Below are positions 16,951 through 26,624 of a stretch of DNA of 49,548 nucleotides, one piece after another. The translations under genes and the position numbers were made by a program. This DNA is from Clostridia bacterium (GTDB lineage Bacteria; Bacillota; Clostridia; Oscillospirales; UBA644). The stretch is taken from contig JAGASR010000035.1 of assembly GCA_017621705.1 (NCBI GenBank), positions 1-49,548 on the forward strand, in the 5' to 3' direction. The stretch's first letter is position 1, and each line of letters starts with the position of its first letter. Under the pieces are notes generated by a model. That model saw nothing but the letters and a program-made list of their open reading frames with translations, was not told the origin of the DNA and did no database searches.

Positions 16951-18144
16951 TTATTTATTGAATACGGCCGCGAGTCTGCAAAGAGCTTCGTCGATCTCGC
17001 CGTAGGTTATGGTGAGCGGAGGGAGAAGTCTGACGGACTGCTTTGCGGTGAGCATTACAACGCCGTTTTTAAGACCTTCCGCTACGATCTCTTTTGCGGT
17101 CTTGCTCTTGAAATCGATACCGAGCATAAGACCTCTGCCGCGGATAGCTACTATTTCGTCACCGAGAAGTTCGTAAAGCTTTGCTCTGATATATTCGCCT
17201 TTTTTCGTTACCTCATCGCAGAAGCCGTCTGCGGTAACTCTGTCAACAACAACATTCGCGCCTGCGCAGGATACGAGGTTGCCGCCGAAAGTAGAGCCGT
17301 GATCGCTGAAACCGAGAGTTTTTTCGGTCTTTTCGTTAAACATACAGCCGCCGATCGGAAGACCGCCCGCAAGGCCTTTTGCAAGGGTTACGATATCGGG
17401 GCAGATGCCGCTGTGCATGAAAGAGAGAAATTTACCGGTTCTTGCGATACCCGTCTGGATCTCGTCAACGATAAGAAGAATATCTTTCGAATGAACGTAA
17501 TCGCAAAGGTCGGTAAGGAATTTATCTTCGAGAGGAAGAACGCCGCCTTCGCCCTGGATCGTTTCGAGCATAACGGCACAGATCTTATCGTCATTTTCGA
17601 TAACGGTCTTGATCTCGTCGAGATCGGGAGCAGCGAAGAGGAAGCCCTCCGTAAACGGGAAGAAATAGTTATGGAAAACATCCTGACCCGTCGCGGCGAG
17701 AGTTGTTACGGTTCTGCCGTGGAAAGAATTGCGGAGAGTGAGGATCTTGTTTCTCTGCGCATCGGCGCCGTATTTATCAAAACTGTATTTTCTTGCGGTT
17801 TTGATAGCGCATTCGTTTGCTTCAGCGCCCGAGTTTCCGAAGAAAACTTTTTTCATACCGCTTACTTTGCAGAGTTTTTCCGCAAGTTCCGCGGTAACGG
17901 GATTATAATAGAGGTTTGAACAGTGAGCGAGAGTTGCCGCCTGTTTGGATACGGCAGCAGCCCATTCATCATCGGCAACGCCGAGGCTGTTCGTTCCGAT
18001 ACCGCTTCCGAGATCGATATAATCTTTTCCGCTTTCATCGGTAAAATGTGCGTTTTTGCCGCCTGCAAACGCAACGTCGAAACGTGCGTAAGTATTGGCA
18101 ATATAGGAATTATCCTGAGTTTTTATTTCGTTGAATGATTTCAT
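16951..18144 (-). CDS. argD: acetylornithine aminotransferase
   Basis: 397 residues, class III PLP aminotransferase. SGAEANECAIKTAR (near 105-118), D227 in the VDEIQTG motif and the PLP lysine K256 (LAKGLAGGLPIGG) are present. It transfers the amino group from glutamate to N-acetylglutamate semialdehyde to give N-acetylornithine; ArgD enzymes may also serve lysine synthesis. It lies 15 nt after argB and 14 nt before argF. Confidence 0.96.
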   Translation of the reverse strand: MKSFNEIKTQDNSYIANTYARFDVAFAGGKNAHFTDESGKDYIDLGSGIGTNSLGVADDEWAAAVSKQAATLAHCSNLYYNPVTAELAEKLCKVSGMKKVFFGNSGAEANECAIKTARKYSFDKYGADAQRNKILTLRNSFHGRTVTTLAATGQDVFHNYFFPFTEGFLFAAPDLDEIKTVIENDDKICAVMLETIQGEGGVLPLEDKFLTDLCDYVHSKDILLIVDEIQTGIARTGKFLSFMHSGICPDIVTLAKGLAGGLPIGGCMFNEKTEKTLGFSDHGSTFGGNLVSCAGANVVVDRVTADGFCDEVTKKGEYIRAKLYELLGDEIVAIRGRGLMLGIDFKSKTAKEIVAEGLKNGVVMLTAKQSVRLLPPLTITYGEIDEALCRLAAVFNK

Positions 18145-18159
18145 GGTGACCTCTTGAAA

Positions 18160-19026
18160 TTAAAGAGTATTGTCGATCATCGTTCCGATACCGCCGGAAG
18201 TGAACATTTCGATGAGGATCGAATGAGCAACGCGGCCGTCGATGATATGCGCAGAGTGAACGCCGCTGTTGATAGCGGTTTCACAGCAACGAAGTTTCGG
18301 GATCATTCCGCCGACAATAATGCCTTTGGCGATATAATCGTCGATCTCGTGCATTGCGATCTTGGGAATAAGGGTGCCTTCGTCGTCTTTATCTGCAAGA
18401 ACGCCCTTAGTATCGGTAAGAAGAATGAGTTTTTCAGCGCCGAGCTTGCCTGCGATATATGCGGCAGCAGTATCGGCGTTAACGTTATAGGCATGACCGT
18501 CTTCACCGCCTGCAACGGTTGCAACTACGGGAATATAGCCTGCGTGGATATTATCTTCGATAATTTTGGTGTTGACTGCTGTGATCTCGCCGACAAAACC
18601 GTAATCGTTGATGCCGTCTTCAAGTTTTTTCGCACAGAGAAGCTCGCTGTCAAGTCCGCAAAGACCGACTGCTCTGCCGCCTGCGTGGGAAATGAGAGTT
18701 ACGAGATCTTTATTTACTTTGCCTGCAAGAGACATCTGAACGATATCCATGGTCTCTTCATCGGTATAACGAAGACCGTTGATGAACTTCGATTCTTTGC
18801 CGAGTTTGCCGAGCATTGCGGTAATTTCGGGTCCGCCGCCGTGAACAAGAACGGTATTGATGCCGACGAGAGAAAGGAGGATACAGTCGGAAACGACAGC
18901 ATTTTTCATGATGTCGTTTACCATAGCGTTTCCGCCGTATTTAACGACTATCGTTTTGCCGCTGAAGCGCTGGATATAAGGGAGCGCCTCGGATATTGTA
19001 TAGGCTTTTTCTTCGTATTTGTTCAT
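18160..19026 (-). CDS. argB: acetylglutamate kinase
   Basis: 288 residues, amino acid kinase fold: K29-Y-G-G at the start, VHGGGPEI near 61-68, and the late nucleotide site GGMIPKL. It phosphorylates N-acetylglutamate, the usual point of arginine feedback in organisms with the cyclic pathway. Its start ATG overlaps the argJ stop (ATGA, 19023-19026), so translation is coupled. GGAG lies about 10 nt upstream, inside argJ. Confidence 0.97.
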   Translation of the reverse strand: MNKYEEKAYTISEALPYIQRFSGKTIVVKYGGNAMVNDIMKNAVVSDCILLSLVGINTVLVHGGGPEITAMLGKLGKESKFINGLRYTDEETMDIVQMSLAGKVNKDLVTLISHAGGRAVGLCGLDSELLCAKKLEDGINDYGFVGEITAVNTKIIEDNIHAGYIPVVATVAGGEDGHAYNVNADTAAAYIAGKLGAEKLILLTDTKGVLADKDDEGTLIPKIAMHEIDDYIAKGIIVGGMIPKLRCCETAINSGVHSAHIIDGRVAHSILIEMFTSGGIGTMIDNTL

Positions 19027-20237
19027 GTTCTGTAGTCTCCGTTAATCTTGACGTAATCGTAAGTAAGGTCGCAGCCGTATGCTTCGGCGTATTCCTGACC
19101 GTCATTCATATTGATATCGATAACGATCTCGTCGCACATGAGAACTTCTTTTGCAATTTCTTCGGAGAACTCAATGCCTGCGCCGTCTTTACATACATCA
19201 ACTCTTCCTGCGGAAGAAACGAAAGAAACATCGATCTTTGTTACGTCAATATCCTGACCTGCATAACCGAGGGCGCAGAGAACACGGCCCCAGTTAGCGT
19301 CGGCGCCGAACATAGCGGCTTTGACAAGAGAAGAGGAAACAACGGAAAGAGCGAGAGACTGTGCGCATTCATCGGTCTGGCATCCGTAAACTCTTGCGGT
19401 GATAAGTTTTGTAGCGCCTTCGCCGTCTTTAGCAATGGATTTAGCGATCTCAACGGAGAGAGCCGCGAGAGCTTCTGCAAAGACATAGTAATCTTCGTTC
19501 TTTTCGGTGATGCATTCGTGACCTGCAAGACCGGAAGCCATGATGGTCATCATATCGTTGGTGCTGGTGTCGCCGTCGACATTGACCATGTTAAGAGATT
19601 TGTTTACGGCGTAAACGAGAGCTTCATGAAGAAGTTCGGGGCAGATATTGGCGTCGGTAGTAACAAAGCAGAGCATTGTTGCCATATTGGGATTGATCAT
19701 ACCCGAGCCTTTTGCGATACCGCCGATGGAAACGGGCTTACCGTCAATTTCAAATTCGACTGCAAAAGACTTTTTGACGGTATCGGTAGTCATGATACCT
19801 TCAGCAGCGCCGTTGCCGTCTTTGGAAAGAGTGTTTGCAAGGGGTTCGATACCGGAAAGGATAGCGTTAATATTGATGGGCTGACCGATAACGCCGGTAG
19901 AACCGATGATGATATCTTTTTCGGAGATGCCGAGCTGTTTTGCGACTGCGGCGCAGGTGATCTCGGCTTTTTCGATGCCGTCGGCATTGCAGGTGTTTGC
20001 GTTACCGCTGTTGCAGATAACAGCCTGAGCATAGCCGTCGGAAATATTGTTTTTAGTTACGGTAAGGGGTGCGCCTTTAACGAGGTTTTTAGTGTAAACA
20101 GCGGCAGCGGTACATCTTTTTTCGCAGAAGATGAGAGCGAGGTCTTTCTTGGACTGATTTTTTCTGATGCCGCAATGAACGCCGGAAGCGGTGAAACCTT
20201 TAGGGGAGGTAACGGATCCGTTTTCAATAAAATTCAT
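19023..20237 (-). CDS. argJ: glutamate N-acetyltransferase / amino-acid acetyltransferase
   Basis: 404 residues from ATG 20237, which has AAGGA 8-9 nt upstream; an in-frame TTG at 20255 lacks a suitable ribosome binding site. The self-cleavage site is intact: NPNMA then TML, with T187 as the expected nucleophile of the beta subunit. ArgJ moves the acetyl group from N-acetylornithine to glutamate, so the acetyl is recycled and argA and argE are not needed. Whether it also accepts acetyl-CoA cannot be read by eye. Confidence 0.96.
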   Translation of the reverse strand: MNFIENGSVTSPKGFTASGVHCGIRKNQSKKDLALIFCEKRCTAAAVYTKNLVKGAPLTVTKNNISDGYAQAVICNSGNANTCNADGIEKAEITCAAVAKQLGISEKDIIIGSTGVIGQPININAILSGIEPLANTLSKDGNGAAEGIMTTDTVKKSFAVEFEIDGKPVSIGGIAKGSGMINPNMATMLCFVTTDANICPELLHEALVYAVNKSLNMVNVDGDTSTNDMMTIMASGLAGHECITEKNEDYYVFAEALAALSVEIAKSIAKDGEGATKLITARVYGCQTDECAQSLALSVVSSSLVKAAMFGADANWGRVLCALGYAGQDIDVTKIDVSFVSSAGRVDVCKDGAGIEFSEEIAKEVLMCDEIVIDINMNDGQEYAEAYGCDLTYDYVKINGDYRT

Positions 20238-20275
20238 ATCATTATTCCTTTTCAAAAATATATAACAATGGTCGT

Positions 20276-21316
20276 TTATATAGCGGGGGGAACGAAATCG
20301 ATGCCTGCGGCCTCATCGAGACCGAGTGCGATATTCATATTCTGCACCGCTTGACCTGCGGCGCCTTTGAACATATTATCGATAGCCGAAACGAGGATGA
20401 GTTTTCCCGTGTGACTGTCTTCGTGAACGGAAATGTCGCAATAGTTGCTCATGCGGACATTTCTGAGGTTTGCAACGTCTCCGAGAGGAAGAACTCTGAC
20501 GAAGCGCTCGTTTTTATAAGTTTCGGTATAGATCTCATGGATCTTTTCGAGCGTAAGACCGTCGGTTTTATCGGCATAGATGGTGGAGATGATGCCTCTG
20601 TTGACAGGGAGAAGATGGGGAACGAAAGTTACGTTGACTTTCTTACCTGCAAAGCGGGAGAGGGTCTGTTCGATCTCGGGAGTGTGGCGGTGCTTACCTA
20701 TATTATAAGGAGAGAACGCCTCGTTGCACTCGGGATAGTGAGTTTTCTGAGTGAGGCTCTTGCCTGCGCCCGTAACACCGCTCTTTGAGTCGATGATAAA
20801 ATCGGTACCTTTGACGAGACCGTTTTTGATTGCGGGATAAGCGGCGAGAGCAACGGAAGTCGGGTAGCAACCGGGGTTGCCGATTATTTTTGTGTTTTTA
20901 ACGTCTTCGCGGTAGATCTCGGAAAGACCGTAGACCTGTTTTGCATGAAGTTCGGGATAAACGAATTCTTTACCGTACCATGCGGTATAAGTTTCGCCGT
21001 CATCAAGACGGAAGTCTGCGCCGAGGTCGATAAAAAGTTTGCCTGCTTTATCGCAAGCGAGCGCGATCTCCTGAGAAAGACCGTGGGGAAGAGATGCGAA
21101 GATAACGTCGCCCTTTTCAATAGCTTCCTCTTCGGAAACGAGGAGCTGTTCGCAGATATTTCTGTATGCGGGGTAAAGATCGGCAATGCTCTGACCGGTA
21201 TAGGAAACGGAGCTGAGAGCTGCAAGAGTCGCATTCGGATGACCGAGAAGGATCCTTACGAGTTCCGCGCCGGCATAACCGGAAGCGCCGATGACTGATA
21301 TTTTATATTTGTTCAT
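20276..21316 (-). CDS. argC: N-acetyl-gamma-glutamyl-phosphate reductase
   Basis: 346 residues. The N-terminal NADP-binding GASGYAGAEL motif (10-19) and the catalytic C150 in GNPGCYPTS are present. It reduces N-acetylglutamyl phosphate to the semialdehyde. AAGGA precedes the start. It sits 17 nt after argH and 38 nt before the chosen argJ start. Confidence 0.97.
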   Translation of the reverse strand: MNKYKISVIGASGYAGAELVRILLGHPNATLAALSSVSYTGQSIADLYPAYRNICEQLLVSEEEAIEKGDVIFASLPHGLSQEIALACDKAGKLFIDLGADFRLDDGETYTAWYGKEFVYPELHAKQVYGLSEIYREDVKNTKIIGNPGCYPTSVALAAYPAIKNGLVKGTDFIIDSKSGVTGAGKSLTQKTHYPECNEAFSPYNIGKHRHTPEIEQTLSRFAGKKVNVTFVPHLLPVNRGIISTIYADKTDGLTLEKIHEIYTETYKNERFVRVLPLGDVANLRNVRMSNYCDISVHEDSHTGKLILVSAIDNMFKGAAGQAVQNMNIALGLDEAAGIDFVPPAI

Positions 21317-21333
21317 GATTCTGTTTTCCTTGA

Positions 21334-22710
21334 TCAGATATTTTCGTTGGATTTTATCAAACGGTCAAGCTGGACTTTGACGGACTCGGGAGACGGACCG
21401 CCTGCAGCTTTACGGTTATTCATGCAGGTTTCGAGATTGATGGAATCGTAAACGTCACTGTCGAAAAGAGGAGAAAATTCTTTATATTCTTCGACGGTGA
21501 GAGTTTCGAGATCTTTGCCTGTCTGTTCGCAGTACGCAACGGCTTTGCCTACAGCCTTATACGCATCTCTGAAAGGCAGGCCTTTTCTTACGAGATAGTC
21601 TGCGCAGTCGGTAGCATTGATAAAGCCTTTGGACGCCGCGGCACGGAGGTTTTCTTTATTGACAGTTGCGGTTTTAAGCATGGGAGTAAATACGGTAAGA
21701 GACATTTTAACGGTATCCGCACAGTCGAAAGCTGCTTCTTTATCTTCCTGCATATCTTTGTTATAAGCAAGGGGAAGGGCTTTCATGACGGTGAGGAGGG
21801 TCGTGAGACTGCCGTAAACTCTGCCCGTCTTACCTCTGCAAAGTTCCGCAACGTCGGGATTTTTCTTCTGAGGCATGATCGAAGAACCGGTGGAGAAAGC
21901 ATCGTCGAGAGTTATGAATTTAAACTCGGACGAGCACCAGAGAATGATCTCTTCGCAGAAACGGGAAAGGTGCATCATTATCATCGAGCATGCGGAGCAA
22001 TATTCTATAAGGAAGTCACGGTCGGAAACGGCATCGAGGCTGTTTTCGCAGATACCGTCAAAACCGAGAAGATCGGCGGACATATGTCTGTCGATGGGAT
22101 ATGTAGTTGTTGCAAGAGCGCCTGCGCCGAGAGGACACATATTGAGTCTCTTTCTGCAGTCGGCAAGACGCTGTCTGTCTCTCAAAAACATCTGCGCATA
22201 CGCGAGAATGTAATGGGCAAAAGAAACGGGCTGAGCGCGCTGAAGATGCGTATATGCCGGCATAACGTAATCCATTGTATTTTTTGCAATGTCCGTAATG
22301 GCGGTGATAAGCTCTTTTACGGCGGCATCGGTCTCGTCGATCTCCTGTCTCATATAAAGACGGATATCGAGCGCAACCTGGTCGTTACGGGAACGTGCGG
22401 TGTGAAGACGTTTGCCTGCATCGCCGATACGTTCGGTAAGAATGGTTTCGATATTCATATGAATATCTTCGGCATCTGCCGAGAATTCGAGTTTTCCGGA
22501 TTCAACGTCCTCAAGGATGCCGCGAAGTCCGTCATGAATGGCTTTTTTATCCTCGGGAGAGATTATGCCGCACGCGCAGAGCATTTCGGAATGCGCGATA
22601 CTGCCTTCAATATCCTGCCTGTAAAGGCGCTGATCGAACGATATAGACGAGTTGAAATCGTTTACGCGACTGTCAACATCTTTCGAAAATCTTCCTGACC
22701 AGAGTTTCAT
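21334..22710 (-). CDS. argH: argininosuccinate lyase
   Basis: 458 residues, normal length. It begins with the typical KLWSGRF; TARSRNDQ, the catalytic histidine H155 (THLQ) and the signature TGSSIMPQKKNPD (274-286) are intact. It splits argininosuccinate into arginine and fumarate. The ribosome binding site is weak (CGGA), and a small hairpin (22724-22742) lies just upstream, in the 63-nt gap after UPF0210. Confidence 0.97.
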   Translation of the reverse strand: MKLWSGRFSKDVDSRVNDFNSSISFDQRLYRQDIEGSIAHSEMLCACGIISPEDKKAIHDGLRGILEDVESGKLEFSADAEDIHMNIETILTERIGDAGKRLHTARSRNDQVALDIRLYMRQEIDETDAAVKELITAITDIAKNTMDYVMPAYTHLQRAQPVSFAHYILAYAQMFLRDRQRLADCRKRLNMCPLGAGALATTTYPIDRHMSADLLGFDGICENSLDAVSDRDFLIEYCSACSMIMMHLSRFCEEIILWCSSEFKFITLDDAFSTGSSIMPQKKNPDVAELCRGKTGRVYGSLTTLLTVMKALPLAYNKDMQEDKEAAFDCADTVKMSLTVFTPMLKTATVNKENLRAAASKGFINATDCADYLVRKGLPFRDAYKAVGKAVAYCEQTGKDLETLTVEEYKEFSPLFDSDVYDSINLETCMNNRKAAGGPSPESVKVQLDRLIKSNENI

Positions 22711-22773
22711 TTTATAGTCCGTTGCTTTCTTTACGCGAAAGCTTCCTTTCTTTTGCCGTAGAACGGTTTACCG

Positions 22774-24141
22774 TTAATTTTTAAGACTTTGGATCGGCGC
22801 AGGGATACGACCGCCGCGCGCGATGAATTTTGCGGGAGAATAAGAGCTGATCTTCATGATTGGAGCTTCACCGAGAAGACCGCCGAATTCGACTGTGTCG
22901 CCGACCGTCTTGCCGTAAGCGGGGATAACACGGACAGCGGTAGTCTTGGAGTTTACAACGCCGATAGCAGCTTCGTCCGCAATAAGAGCGGAGATAACTT
23001 CTTCGGGAGTATCGCCCGGAACTGCGATCATATCAAGACCTACAGAGCAGACTGCGGTCATAGCTTCGAGTTTTTCAAGGCTGAGAGCGCCGCTTCTTGC
23101 CGCAGCGATCATACCTGCGTCCTCGGATACGGGAATGAATGCACCCGAAAGACCGCCGACATGAGACGATGCCATAACGCCGCCTTTCTTGACTGCGTCG
23201 TTAAGAAGAGCGAGGGCCGCGGTAGTTCCGCAGGAACCGCAACTTTCAAGACCCATTTCCTCGAGGATATACGCTACCGAGTCGCCGATAGCGGGAGTGG
23301 GTGCGAGCGAAAGGTCAACTATACCGAACGGGATACCGAGACGTTTAGATGCTTCGGTAGCAACGAGCTGACCCATTCTTGTGATCTTGAATGCGGTCTT
23401 TTTGATCGTTTCGGCCACTTCCGTAAGGTCACCGGAGCATTTTTCGAGAGCTTTCTTTACAACACCGGGACCGGAAACGCCGACATTTATCATGCATTCG
23501 CCTTCACCCGAACCATGGAAAGCGCCTGCCATGAAGGGGTTATCTTCGGGAACGTTTGCGAAAACAACGAGTTTTGCGCAGCCGATGGAATCGTTATCTT
23601 TTGTGAGATAAGCGAGTTTTTTGATTGTTTTGCCCATGAGCGCAACAGCATCCATATTGATACCTGCTTTTGTGGAAGCGATATTTACGGAAGAGCAGAC
23701 GTTGTTTGTCACTGCAAGAGCATTGGGAATGGAATTAATAAGCGCTCTGTCACTTACTGAAAAGCCTTTCTGAACGAGCGCGGAATAGCCGCCGATGAAG
23801 TTTACGCCGCATGTATTTGCAACGTTCTGCAATGTTTCGGCAAACGGTGTGCAGTCGAAAGTCGGATCTTCGCCGACTGCCGCGGAAGCGATTGTTGCGA
23901 TCGGGGTTACGGAAATACGTTTATTGATGATGGGGATACCGTATTCTTTTTCGATACTTTCGCCTGTTGCAACGAGATTTTCCGCTTTTTTGCAGATTTT
24001 ATCGTAGATTTTGGAACAGCATTTTTTAACGTCGTCATCGATACAGGAGTGAAGAGAAATACCCATGGTGATAGTACGGACGTCAAGATGTTCCTGCGTT
24101 ATCATATTGATAGTTTCGAGGATCTTATTGTCGTTGAGCAT
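22774..24141 (-). CDS. UPF0210 (DUF711) family protein
   Basis: 455 residues, the usual length. UPF0210 proteins, sometimes called PFL family, have a fold related to pyruvate formate-lyase, but no glycyl radical RVxGY motif is visible here. Conserved stretches include the start around [12 protein letters not shown], the [12 protein letters not shown] region, and [21 protein letters not shown]. Function is unknown; the family is nearly always paired with a UPF0237 ACT protein, as here. CGGAG lies 8 nt before the ATG. It is embedded between argG and argH, so it is probably co-expressed with arginine synthesis. Confidence 0.88.
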   Translation of the reverse strand: MLNDNKILETINMITQEHLDVRTITMGISLHSCIDDDVKKCCSKIYDKICKKAENLVATGESIEKEYGIPIINKRISVTPIATIASAAVGEDPTFDCTPFAETLQNVANTCGVNFIGGYSALVQKGFSVSDRALINSIPNALAVTNNVCSSVNIASTKAGINMDAVALMGKTIKKLAYLTKDNDSIGCAKLVVFANVPEDNPFMAGAFHGSGEGECMINVGVSGPGVVKKALEKCSGDLTEVAETIKKTAFKITRMGQLVATEASKRLGIPFGIVDLSLAPTPAIGDSVAYILEEMGLESCGSCGTTAALALLNDAVKKGGVMASSHVGGLSGAFIPVSEDAGMIAAARSGALSLEKLEAMTAVCSVGLDMIAVPGDTPEEVISALIADEAAIGVVNSKTTAVRVIPAYGKTVGDTVEFGGLLGEAPIMKISSYSPAKFIARGGRIPAPIQSLKN

Positions 24142-24180
24142 AATAACTCCGTTCTAAAATACAAATTATAACAGCCCGAA

Positions 24181-24214
24181 GCGGCATCTTCATGTTTTAA
24201 CACGAAAACGCCGC
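24181..24214 (-). promoter_or_regulatory. RNA hairpin inside the arg operon, before UPF0210
   Basis: On the transcribed strand, 14 positions pair around a 6-nt loop (plus-strand coordinates 24181-24194 and 24201-24214), three of them as G-U pairs; the opposite strand would not pair as well, which argues for an RNA structure. No T tract follows, so it is not a clear terminator. Next to it (24165-24173, minus) is TG-T-TATAAT, a possible internal extended -10 promoter with a poor -35. Confidence 0.4.
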
Positions 24215-24234
24215 GGCTCTAACGGTTTTAAAGG

Positions 24235-24504
24235 TCAGATATTGTGCATTGCATTGAAGATATCTTCATGCATGGTATGAATGACAAGATGTTCTTTCTG
24301 ACCGAGTTCATTCATCTTATCTACAAAGTCGGCAAAACGGATCTTCAGATCGTCTACCTGAATGAGCATCGTCATAACGAACATTCCGCCGAAAACTTTC
24401 TGCGTAATATCAAGGATATTTGCATTAGCGGCAAAACATTCTGCGCTTACTTTTGCGATGATACCGACGGTATCTTTGCCGGTTACGGTAATAACTGCGT
24501 TCAT
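24235..24504 (-). CDS. UPF0237 family ACT-domain protein
   Basis: 89 residues, essentially one ACT domain: AVITVTGKDTVGIIAKVSAE at the start, then NILDITQKVFGGMFVMTMLI. ACT domains bind amino acids or other small ligands and act as regulatory subunits. It lies 15 nt after argG and is followed after a 93-nt gap by UPF0210, its usual partner. It may sense a ligand for that partner (inference). AAGGA precedes the start. Confidence 0.92.
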   Translation of the reverse strand: MNAVITVTGKDTVGIIAKVSAECFAANANILDITQKVFGGMFVMTMLIQVDDLKIRFADFVDKMNELGQKEHLVIHTMHEDIFNAMHNI

Positions 24505-24519
24505 TTTTAACTTCCTTAA

Positions 24520-25755
24520 TTATTTATTCTTCTTGTCGTGCATTGCTTTAACTTTGATGGGAAGACCGAAGAGGTTGATGAAGCCTGCGCTGTCAGCCTG
24601 ATCGTAAACGTCGTCTTCGTCGAAAGTAGCGATGTCTTCGTCATAGAGAGAATCGGGGGAAGTTACGCCGGCATTAATGATGTTGCCTTTGTAGAGTTTG
24701 AGTTTAACGGTACCGTTAACTGCTTTCTGAGTTTCGTCAACGAAAGCGGTAAGAGCTTCGCGGAGCGGGGTGAACCACTGACCGAAGTATACGAGTTCAG
24801 CAAAACGGAGGCCGACCTGCTGTTTGAAATGGAGAGTATCTCTGTCGAGACAAAGAGTTTCGAGGATATCGTGAGCCTGATAAAGGATGGTTCCGCCGGG
24901 GGTTTCGTATACGCCTCTGGATTTCATACCTACAAGACGGTTTTCAACGAGGTCAGCGATACCGATACCGTTTTCGCCGCCGAGTTTGTTGAGCTTTCTG
25001 ATGATATCGGAACCTTTCATCTTTTCGCCGTCGATAGCAACGGGAGCACCGTTTTCGAAATCGATGGTAACGTAAGTTGCTTTATCGGGAGCTTTTTCGG
25101 GAGAAACGCCGAGTTCGAGGATCTTATCGTAATCGGGTTCGTTAGCGGGATTTTCGAGATCGAGACCTTCGTGGGAAAGATGCCAGAGGTTCATATCTTT
25201 GGAGTAGTTGGTCTCACGGCTTATCTTGAGGGGGATATTGTGAGCTTCTGCGTAGTCGATCTCCTCGTCACGGGATTTGATATCCCAGATTCTCCAGGGA
25301 GCGATGATGGGCATATCGGGAGCAAATGCTTTGATAGCGAGTTCGAAACGTACCTGGTCGTTACCTTTACCGGTGCAACCGTGAGCGATAGCGTCAGCGC
25401 CCTCTGCGAGAGCGATCTCAACGATACGTTTTGCAATGATGGGACGAGCGAAAGAAGTACCGAGAAGGTATTTGTTTTCGTAAACAGCGGAAGCTTTGAG
25501 GGTGGGGAAGATGAAATCGTCAACAAATTCGTCAACAAGGTCTTCGATATAGATCTTGGAAGCGCCGGTCTTGATAGCTTTTTCCTGAAGACCTTCGAGT
25601 TCAACGCCTTGTCCTACGTCTGCGGCAACAGCGATAACTTCGCAGTTGTTGAAGTTTTCTTTGAGCCAGGGAATGATTATGGAAGTGTCAAGTCCGCCGG
25701 AATATGCGAGGACGACTTTTTTGATACTGTCTTTTTTAACGTTTAAGTTACTCAT
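24520..25755 (-). CDS. argG: argininosuccinate synthase
   Basis: 411 residues. The ATP pyrophosphatase P-loop AYSGGLDTS (17-25) and the conserved [15 protein letters not shown] segment are present. It joins citrulline and aspartate using ATP. AGGAG lies 10 nt before the start. It is the first gene of the arg operon, directly downstream of the ArgR-type box and promoter. Confidence 0.98.
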   Translation of the reverse strand: MSNLNVKKDSIKKVVLAYSGGLDTSIIIPWLKENFNNCEVIAVAADVGQGVELEGLQEKAIKTGASKIYIEDLVDEFVDDFIFPTLKASAVYENKYLLGTSFARPIIAKRIVEIALAEGADAIAHGCTGKGNDQVRFELAIKAFAPDMPIIAPWRIWDIKSRDEEIDYAEAHNIPLKISRETNYSKDMNLWHLSHEGLDLENPANEPDYDKILELGVSPEKAPDKATYVTIDFENGAPVAIDGEKMKGSDIIRKLNKLGGENGIGIADLVENRLVGMKSRGVYETPGGTILYQAHDILETLCLDRDTLHFKQQVGLRFAELVYFGQWFTPLREALTAFVDETQKAVNGTVKLKLYKGNIINAGVTSPDSLYDEDIATFDEDDVYDQADSAGFINLFGLPIKVKAMHDKKNK

Positions 25756-25810
25756 TTTTGATTTCTCCTAAATATATAAGGTATTATTTATTAATTTCAA
25801 GTGCTGAATT

Positions 25811-25839
25811 ATTATACATCAACTTGAATAAAAATGCAA
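25811..25839 (-). promoter_or_regulatory. sigma-A promoter of the arg operon
   Basis: On the minus strand: TTGCAT (25834-25839), a 17-bp spacer and TATAAT (25811-25816), about 55 bp before argG. The -35 hexamer lies inside the ArgR-like box. Confidence 0.75.
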
Positions 25840-25840
25840 T
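25823..25840 (+). promoter_or_regulatory. ArgR/AhrC operator (ARG box)
   Basis: The 18 bp at 25823-25840, reading CTTGAATAAAAATGCAAT, match the Bacillus ARG box consensus CATGAATAAAAATKCAAK (from memory) at 17 of 18 positions. They cover the -35 and most of the spacer of the argG promoter, as expected for arginine-dependent repression. A weaker half-site may lie near 25783-25803. The repressor gene is not in the window. Confidence 0.8.
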
Positions 25841-25899
25841 AGGTATTATTGACAATCTTTATATTACAAACCGCCGCTGATATGGTTAAGAGTGCCAAT

Positions 25900-26559
25900 T
25901 TACTGATATTCGATCACAGAAGCGTCAAAAACTCCGGGGATCTGATTGAGAGAATCGATAAGATCCATATCCTTGCCGCGAAGACGGATCTCTGCGGAAA
26001 GTTCGATAGACTGTTTTCCCGATACTTTTGCTTTGATCTTATGTTTGGGAAGGGAGCGCATCTTCTGCTTTACTTCTGCCGCCGCTTCGGGAGCGTAACG
26101 AACAGTCAGAAGGTACTGAGAAGCAGAACCTTTTTTGCTGAAAAAGCAAAGAGCAAGATACAGAAGACCCATCAGAACATTCGCAAAAAGCGACCAGAAC
26201 ATCAGCCCTGCGCCCGTCATAATACCTGCGCAGACTGCCCAGAACATGAAGACCGTATCGACGGGATCCTTGACAGCCGTTCGGAAACGGACGATAGAAA
26301 GTGCACCGACCATACCGAGAGACAGTGCAAGGTTTGAAGTCACGGTCATGATTATTGCGGAAGTTACGACCGCAAGAAGCACGAGAGAAAGCGCAAATCC
26401 TTTATTGAAAACGACTCCGCGGAAAGTTACTTTATAAATAAAGATAATAAAAAGCGAGATAACGAAAGCGAGAACGATCGAAAGAATGACCTTCGAAAGC
26501 GAAAGTTCACCCGAAAACTCGCTGAGGACACTGTTTTTGATGATATCGGAAAAACTCAT
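25900..26559 (-). CDS. DUF4956 membrane protein
   Basis: 219 residues from ATG 26559, which is 10 nt after AAAGGA; an ATG at 26568 is too close to that site. Four or so membrane helices lie in the first half, including VILSIVLAFVISLFIIFIY and the conserved loop GALSIVRFRTAVKDPVD of DUF4956. The C-terminal ~90 residues are a cytosolic alpha/beta domain ending PGVFDASVIEYQ. DUF4956 commonly travels with VTC-domain and CotH genes, as here; its function is unknown. It is the last gene of this three-gene unit, and no terminator is visible before the argG promoter. Confidence 0.88.
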   Translation of the reverse strand: MSFSDIIKNSVLSEFSGELSLSKVILSIVLAFVISLFIIFIYKVTFRGVVFNKGFALSLVLLAVVTSAIIMTVTSNLALSLGMVGALSIVRFRTAVKDPVDTVFMFWAVCAGIMTGAGLMFWSLFANVLMGLLYLALCFFSKKGSASQYLLTVRYAPEAAAEVKQKMRSLPKHKIKAKVSGKQSIELSAEIRLRGKDMDLIDSLNQIPGVFDASVIEYQ

Positions 26560-26624
26560 AATAATCATTTCCTTTCTAAGTGGGATAATGAAAATCGCCT
26601 GTCGGATTATTTACGGAGCATTGC

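Noticed and set aside
18996..20354. 452-codon open frame antisense to argJ and flanks
   Set aside because: It crosses gene boundaries opposite argB, argJ and argC; its Cys/Gly-rich composition is typical of antisense reading.
24538..25746. 402-codon open frame antisense to argG
   Set aside because: Exact shadow of argG, which has intact ATP-binding motifs and the promoter.
25756..25899. T-box or other riboswitch before argG
   Set aside because: The leader after the promoter is only about 50 nt with no specifier or terminator/antiterminator structure.
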